The translations under genes were made by a program, and so were the position numbers. A DNA stretch of 19,153 bases from an uncultured Rhodospirillales bacterium (GTDB lineage Bacteria; Pseudomonadota; Alphaproteobacteria; Acetobacterales; Acetobacteraceae): NCBI GenBank assembly GCA_903904805.1, contig CAIVDX010000277.1, forward strand, positions 1-19,153, read 5' to 3'. The notes beneath the pieces were generated by a model that was given only the letters and a program-made list of their open reading frames with translations, ran no database searches and had not been told where the DNA came from. Shown one piece after another: positions 15,537-19,153 of this stretch; position 1 is the first letter of the stretch, and the number at the start of each line of letters is the position of its first letter.

Positions 15537-17342
15537 ATGAGCGATACCAGCGGCAAGCCCCCACCACGCAAGATCGACCTTGGCCCGCTCACAAGCTTCG
15601 GCAAGAAGATGGCCGTCGAGGACCGCCGACCCACCGCCTTTGTGCTGCCCGCCACCGCCCCGCGCGGGGCGGCAGATCCGGCGATCGTTGCCCAGACCAT
15701 GGCAGTCGCTAAAACGCTGACCGATGCCGGCCGCATCACCGAGGCCATTCCCCATCTGCAACGCGCCGCCCAACTTGCGCCCAATGACTGGGCGGTCCAG
15801 TGCGAGCTTGGTCGGGTCCTGCTCGACAGCGGCAACCCTCAGGCAGCGATCCCGCCGCTCAAAGCAGGCACCCGCCTGGCACCGGACAACGCCATGGCGC
15901 AATACACCCTCGGGCGCGCCTACTTCGCCGCGATGCAGGAGCGAGACGCCCTCGAACCACTGCACGCATGCGTCGCCTTGGCGCCGCGGCATTTCAACGC
16001 ACACTGCCTGATTGCGCAGATCGGCTTTTCGTTCGGCAACACGGTGCCGGCCCTGGCCGCGATCCGCGCCGCGATCCCCTGTGCGCCCAGTCCGGCGGAA
16101 GCCGCCTACCTGCGCGCCTTCGAGTTCGCCACCATTGGGCAACTGGATCGAGCGGAGAAGAGCCTCGAGAACGCCTTGTCGCACGGCTATCGCCCTGCAA
16201 ACCAGGCCCGGGAGTTTCTGGGCATGGTGCAGCTGCAGCGGGGCAAGTTGTCGGAAGCGCAGGCCAATTTCCTCGCCGTGCTGAAGCAGGAACCGGTCAG
16301 CGGCACGGCGGCACAGAAATATTTCGAGTCCCGAAAAGCCACGGACCAGGACGAACCGTTGCTCGATCGCATCAGGGCACGCGCCGATACCGCTCCCGAC
16401 GCGCACCCCAGCCGCATGCTTTTGCATGCCGTGCTCGGCAAGGTCTACAACGACAAGCGCGCCTACGCCGAAGCCCAGCACCATTACGACGCGGCAAACA
16501 CCATTCGCGGCAGCCTGTATCATCTCGACCACAGCGTGCTCGACGCCGATGTCGCGCGCATGAGGGCCGCCTTCCCCAAGGGCAGTCTCCTTGAGCAGCC
16601 TGCCGGCAAGGCCAACGACGCCCGCCCGATCTTCATCGTCGGAACACCCCGGTCAGGCACCACGCTGATTGAACAAATCATCTCCAGCCATCCAGAGGTC
16701 GCCGGAGGCGGTGAGCTGACCTACTGGATCGAGCAGGCGCCTTATATGCGCGGCAACCCGAGCGCACATAGCGATCCAGACCTCGCCGCCACCGCCGCCG
16801 CCGGATACACCGCCGAACTCGATCGCATCTCCCAAACCGCGCGCCGTGTGACCGACAAGAACCCGTTCAACTACGCCTATATCGGTCCGATCCTGCGGGC
16901 CGTGCCGAACGCGCGCTTCATTCACGTCCGGCGCTTCCCGCTCGATGCGTGCCTGTCGATGCACACCACCTTCTTTGTGGATCGCATGACCTACTACATG
17001 GGCAATCTCGACGACCTGAAGGCCTTCTACGCCCAGTACCAGCAATTCACCGCGCACTGGCGCGACGTCGTTCCGGCCAGTTCATTTATGGAGGTGGACT
17101 ACGAGGCGGTGGTCGATGACCGCGAGGCGCAAACGCGCCGATTGATCGAGTTCTGCGGTCTCGACTGGGATCCCGCCGTCCTTCGTCCGGAGGACAACAC
17201 CCGCACGATCAGCACGGCGAGTCTCTATCAGGCCCGCCAACCGGTCTATCGCGGCTCGATCGATCGGTGGCGCAACTACGCCAGCTGGTTCGAGGGCTTC
17301 GATGAGATCGTCGCGACCCACAAGCGTGTCACCGGCCGTTAA
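15537..17342 (+). CDS. TPR-repeat sulfotransferase family protein
   Basis: The protein has about 601 residues in two parts. Residues about 50-260 form several tetratricopeptide-like helical repeats, with the pattern AIPHLQRAAQLAPNDWAVQCELGRVLLDSG. The C-terminal half is a PAPS-dependent sulfotransferase. Its 5'-phosphosulfate loop is IFIVGTPRSGTTLIEQI (near 369), and the 3'-phosphate-binding stretch is HVRRFPLDACLS (near 465). DKNPFNYAYIGP lies between them. It should move a sulfo group from PAPS to an unknown acceptor such as a protein, glycan or lipid. It has no signal peptide, so it acts in the cytoplasm. An in-frame ATG at 15501, overlapping the stop of the remnant, would add 12 basic residues. 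The start MSDTSGK looks more natural, but neither has a good ribosome site. A decayed relative lies immediately upstream. Confidence 0.9.
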   Translation: MSDTSGKPPPRKIDLGPLTSFGKKMAVEDRRPTAFVLPATAPRGAADPAIVAQTMAVAKTLTDAGRITEAIPHLQRAAQLAPNDWAVQCELGRVLLDSGNPQAAIPPLKAGTRLAPDNAMAQYTLGRAYFAAMQERDALEPLHACVALAPRHFNAHCLIAQIGFSFGNTVPALAAIRAAIPCAPSPAEAAYLRAFEFATIGQLDRAEKSLENALSHGYRPANQAREFLGMVQLQRGKLSEAQANFLAVLKQEPVSGTAAQKYFESRKATDQDEPLLDRIRARADTAPDAHPSRMLLHAVLGKVYNDKRAYAEAQHHYDAANTIRGSLYHLDHSVLDADVARMRAAFPKGSLLEQPAGKANDARPIFIVGTPRSGTTLIEQIISSHPEVAGGGELTYWIEQAPYMRGNPSAHSDPDLAATAAAGYTAELDRISQTARRVTDKNPFNYAYIGPILRAVPNARFIHVRRFPLDACLSMHTTFFVDRMTYYMGNLDDLKAFYAQYQQFTAHWRDVVPASSFMEVDYEAVVDDREAQTRRLIEFCGLDWDPAVLRPEDNTRTISTASLYQARQPVYRGSIDRWRNYASWFEGFDEIVATHKRVTGR

Positions 17343-17404
17343 CGGCACCCCCATTCCAGCAATGGCCGGCGGCGATGCGGGGCGCCCCATTTCAACCATT
17401 TGGC

Positions 17405-17411
17405 AGGTGGA
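17405..17411 (+). promoter_or_regulatory. Ribosome binding site that fixes the aroE start
   Basis: AGGTGGA lies just before the ATG at 17415. It is the only Shine-Dalgarno-like sequence nearby and overlaps the codons after the alternative ATG at 17400, which has none of its own. This favours the shorter protein start. Confidence 0.6.
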
Positions 17412-17414
17412 TTC

Positions 17415-18251
17415 ATGACAGCGCCGCAATCCAAAATCGCCGGCGTGATCGGCTGGCCGGTCGGCCACTCGCGCTCACCCGCTCTTCACCGCCATTGGTT
17501 GGCGCGATACGGCATTGACGGCGCCTATCTGAAGCTGCCGGTCGCCCCCGGTCGGCTGGCCGACGCGCTGAGGGGCCTGTCCGCCCTCGGCTTCGCCGGC
17601 GCGAATGTCACCATTCCACACAAGCAGGAAACCGCGACGCTCATGGATCGCCTGGATGACACAGCGCGCCGCCTGCGCGCGGTCAACCTGATCATCGTCG
17701 AGTCCGACGGCACGCTGACGGGCCGCAACACGGACGGCTTCGGTTTCCTGGAGAATCTGCGGCAAGCGCAGCCCGGCTGGACCGCCCCCGCCATCGCCAC
17801 TGTTCTCGGCGCCGGCGGTGCGGCGCGCGCCGTGATCGATTCGCTGCTGGAAGCAGGGGTCGGCGAGCTCCGCCTCGCCAATCGCAATCGCCAGCGCGCG
17901 GAGGACCTTGCAGCGGAATTCGGCCCCCGCGTCATCCCGCTCGATTGGTCACACCGATCCGACGCGCTGGCGGGCGCGGGTCTGCTGGTCAACACCACCA
18001 GCCTCGGCATGACCGGCCAACCGCCTTTGGAGATCGATCTCACGCTGCTGCCAGAGGATGTCGTCGTCAACGACATCGTCTACAGCCCACTGCGCACCCA
18101 ATTGCTGGCAGCCGCCCAGGCACGCGGGCTACGCGCCGTGGATGGCTTGGGCATGCTGCTGCACCAGGCCCGTCCGGCCTTCAAAGCCTGGTTCGGCACG
18201 GACCCGCAGGTCACAGATTCGTTGCGGGCAGAAATCGCCGCAACGCTCTAG
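17415..18251 (+). CDS. aroE: Shikimate dehydrogenase (NADP+)
   Basis: The cytoplasmic enzyme reduces 3-dehydroshikimate to shikimate. From the ATG at 17415 it has 278 residues, the usual size. The substrate-binding N-terminal domain opens with GVIGWPVGHSRSPALH. It contains the catalytic lysine K70 in NVTIPHKQ and its partner D107 in GRNTDGFGF. The cofactor domain has the glycine-rich loop LGAGGAARA (131-139) and the phosphate-binding segment ANRNRQRAEDLA, which favours NADP. NTTSLGM and GLGMLLHQARPAF near the end are typical. It follows the sulfotransferase by 72 bases on the same strand; the two may share a transcript but have no obvious functional link. Its pathway partner, the class II DAHP synthase, is about 2.3 kb away on the other strand. 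Confidence 0.97.
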   Translation: MTAPQSKIAGVIGWPVGHSRSPALHRHWLARYGIDGAYLKLPVAPGRLADALRGLSALGFAGANVTIPHKQETATLMDRLDDTARRLRAVNLIIVESDGTLTGRNTDGFGFLENLRQAQPGWTAPAIATVLGAGGAARAVIDSLLEAGVGELRLANRNRQRAEDLAAEFGPRVIPLDWSHRSDALAGAGLLVNTTSLGMTGQPPLEIDLTLLPEDVVVNDIVYSPLRTQLLAAAQARGLRAVDGLGMLLHQARPAFKAWFGTDPQVTDSLRAEIAATL

Positions 18252-18299
18252 CCGTGAGCGAGCCTAGTCACGCGAGCCGGCACTCCGCACAAACGAAAA

Positions 18300-18323
18300 C
18301 GGCGGCACCCGAAAATGCCGCCG
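18300..18323 (-). terminator. Intrinsic terminator of the PEP-CTERM gene
   Basis: A perfect 8-bp stem pairs CGGCGGCA (18300-18307) with TGCCGCCG (18316-18323) around an 8-base loop. Read on the minus strand it is followed by TTTTCGTTTG. It lies 27 bases after the stop of the PEP-CTERM gene. This is a classical rho-independent terminator for that gene. For plus-strand aroE transcripts there is no U-tract after the stem, so termination in that direction is less sure. Confidence 0.85.
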
Positions 18324-18350
18324 CCCGCCATGTGCAAAGAGGAGTTGGTA

Positions 18351-19118
18351 TCAGACCTTGCGGCGACGCAGGGCTGCCCCCAGACCGATAAGGCCGGCAC
18401 CAAGAACCGCCATCGAGGCAGGCTCCGGGACCACCGGAGGGCTCGGGGTGTTATAGTAGTAATTCAGCACGACGCTGAAACCTTCGGTCGTCGTGATGGT
18501 GCTGGACGCGTTGCCCGAGGTCTGGCCGTTCGAGGAGAATGTGCCGGTGCCGATGCCGAAGGCGAAGGTGCCGGTGCCCTCAAGATTGGTATCGATGATG
18601 TCGGTAAATCCGCTCGTGGAGTAGCTACCGGTGATGCTGTTCACCGGAACCGTCGCACCAGCACCGATAGTGCCAAGTACCTGGTAGGCGGTCTGGCTGC
18701 CCTGCAGATGGAAGTTGGCATCGCTTGGGCTGCTGCCCACCAACGAAACCTGCCCACCCGAGAGCGGGATCACCTTCGCGCCCTGCGTCGTATACACCGA
18801 GCTGGTCGTGGCCGAGGCGCCGCTCGCGCCCTGCCCACCGGCGGTAACGGAGCCAGTTGAGGAGAAGCTGCCGGTCAGCGAGAAGGACATGCCGGTCAGC
18901 GTCACACCTGTCGGGGTGCCTGTCGAACCCCACTGCGGCAGCGTAAACGTCATCTGATAATCGGTCAGATTGGTGATCGACGCGGCGTAGGTGCAGACGC
19001 CGGCAGAGCAGTTGTAAGCGGTTCCCGTGCTTGCGTCCAGGAAAGACCCAGTCGCATTCGCGGAGAACGCAAAAACCGTCGCCAGCGCGGCACCAGCCAG
19101 AAGTTTCTTTGCATACAT
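18351..19118 (-). CDS. Secreted PEP-CTERM sorting-domain protein
   Basis: The protein has 255 residues. A Sec signal peptide occupies about 1-22 (MYAKKLLAGAALATVFAFSANA). The mature part is rich in Gly, Ser and Thr, predicted beta-rich, with few charges and one cysteine pair near the start (NCSAGVC). The C-terminus is a textbook PEP-CTERM signal: VPEPAS, a hydrophobic segment AVLGAGLIGLGAAL, and the basic end RRRKV. Such proteins are cut and sorted by an EpsH-type exosortase and usually reach the surface or the exopolysaccharide layer. The exosortase must be elsewhere in the genome. A strong Shine-Dalgarno sequence, GAGGAG, lies 8 bases before the ATG. A terminator follows, so it is probably transcribed alone. 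The mature domain matches no named family I know, and its function is unknown. Confidence 0.92.
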   Translation of the reverse strand: MYAKKLLAGAALATVFAFSANATGSFLDASTGTAYNCSAGVCTYAASITNLTDYQMTFTLPQWGSTGTPTGVTLTGMSFSLTGSFSSTGSVTAGGQGASGASATTSSVYTTQGAKVIPLSGGQVSLVGSSPSDANFHLQGSQTAYQVLGTIGAGATVPVNSITGSYSTSGFTDIIDTNLEGTGTFAFGIGTGTFSSNGQTSGNASSTITTTEGFSVVLNYYYNTPSPPVVPEPASMAVLGAGLIGLGAALRRRKV

Positions 19119-19153
19119 CAGTCTATCTCCTCACGAGGAAGTCGCTGGCGAAC

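Noticed and set aside
15251..16532. Minus-strand open frames across the sulfotransferase remnant and gene
   Set aside because: They overlap motifs clearly encoded on the plus strand, and their sequences show no domain.
1..19153. CRISPR array, insertion sequence, integrase, att site, tRNA or rRNA
   Set aside because: Reading both strands by eye I saw no spaced direct repeats, transposase or integrase motifs, or tRNA cloverleaf. A dedicated search could still find a short RNA gene.

Overview
The window is GC-rich, gene-dense chromosomal DNA, most likely from an alphaproteobacterium. Family composition and gene style suggest Acetobacteraceae, but no marker here proves the family. Most genes are housekeeping or envelope functions. 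I saw no phage, integrase, transposase, CRISPR array, tRNA or rRNA.

Layout. 1-2698 (minus): an envelope-stress style cluster running htrA/degP-like lipoprotein protease, OmpR-type response regulator, sensor kinase. The kinase runs off the left edge. 2780-5215 (minus): DEAH-box helicase HrpB. 5328-9030 (plus): a DsbD/ScsB-type thiol-disulfide transporter, the N-end-rule transferase Aat, and an MsrQ-like haem membrane protein with no MsrP next to it. dsbD and aat have -10-like boxes so close to their start codons that leaderless mRNAs are plausible. 9031-9147: two small hairpins between convergent genes.

9148-15086 (minus): a compact run of class II DAHP synthase, a nicotinate phosphoribosyltransferase-like protein, glutamine-dependent NAD synthetase, a small unknown protein and glutamyl-tRNA synthetase. 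The last three are joined by 4-base stop/start overlaps (GTGA, then ATGA). A good -10/-35 pair and a Shine-Dalgarno site precede the DAHP synthase, so this looks like one operon. It joins the first step of aromatic synthesis, two steps of NAD synthesis and tRNA charging.

15087-18251: a spacer carrying the decayed 3' end of a sulfotransferase gene, with one frameshift and one internal stop. An intact TPR-sulfotransferase follows directly in the same orientation, then shikimate dehydrogenase aroE. 18300-19118 (minus): a secreted Gly/Ser/Thr-rich protein with a PEP-CTERM tail and its own intrinsic terminator. The tail implies an exosortase elsewhere in the genome.

The least ordinary parts are the sulfotransferase fossil beside its intact relative, the unknown small gene coupled between nadE and gltX, the solitary msrQ, and the PEP-CTERM protein. 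I found no clear new multi-gene system.
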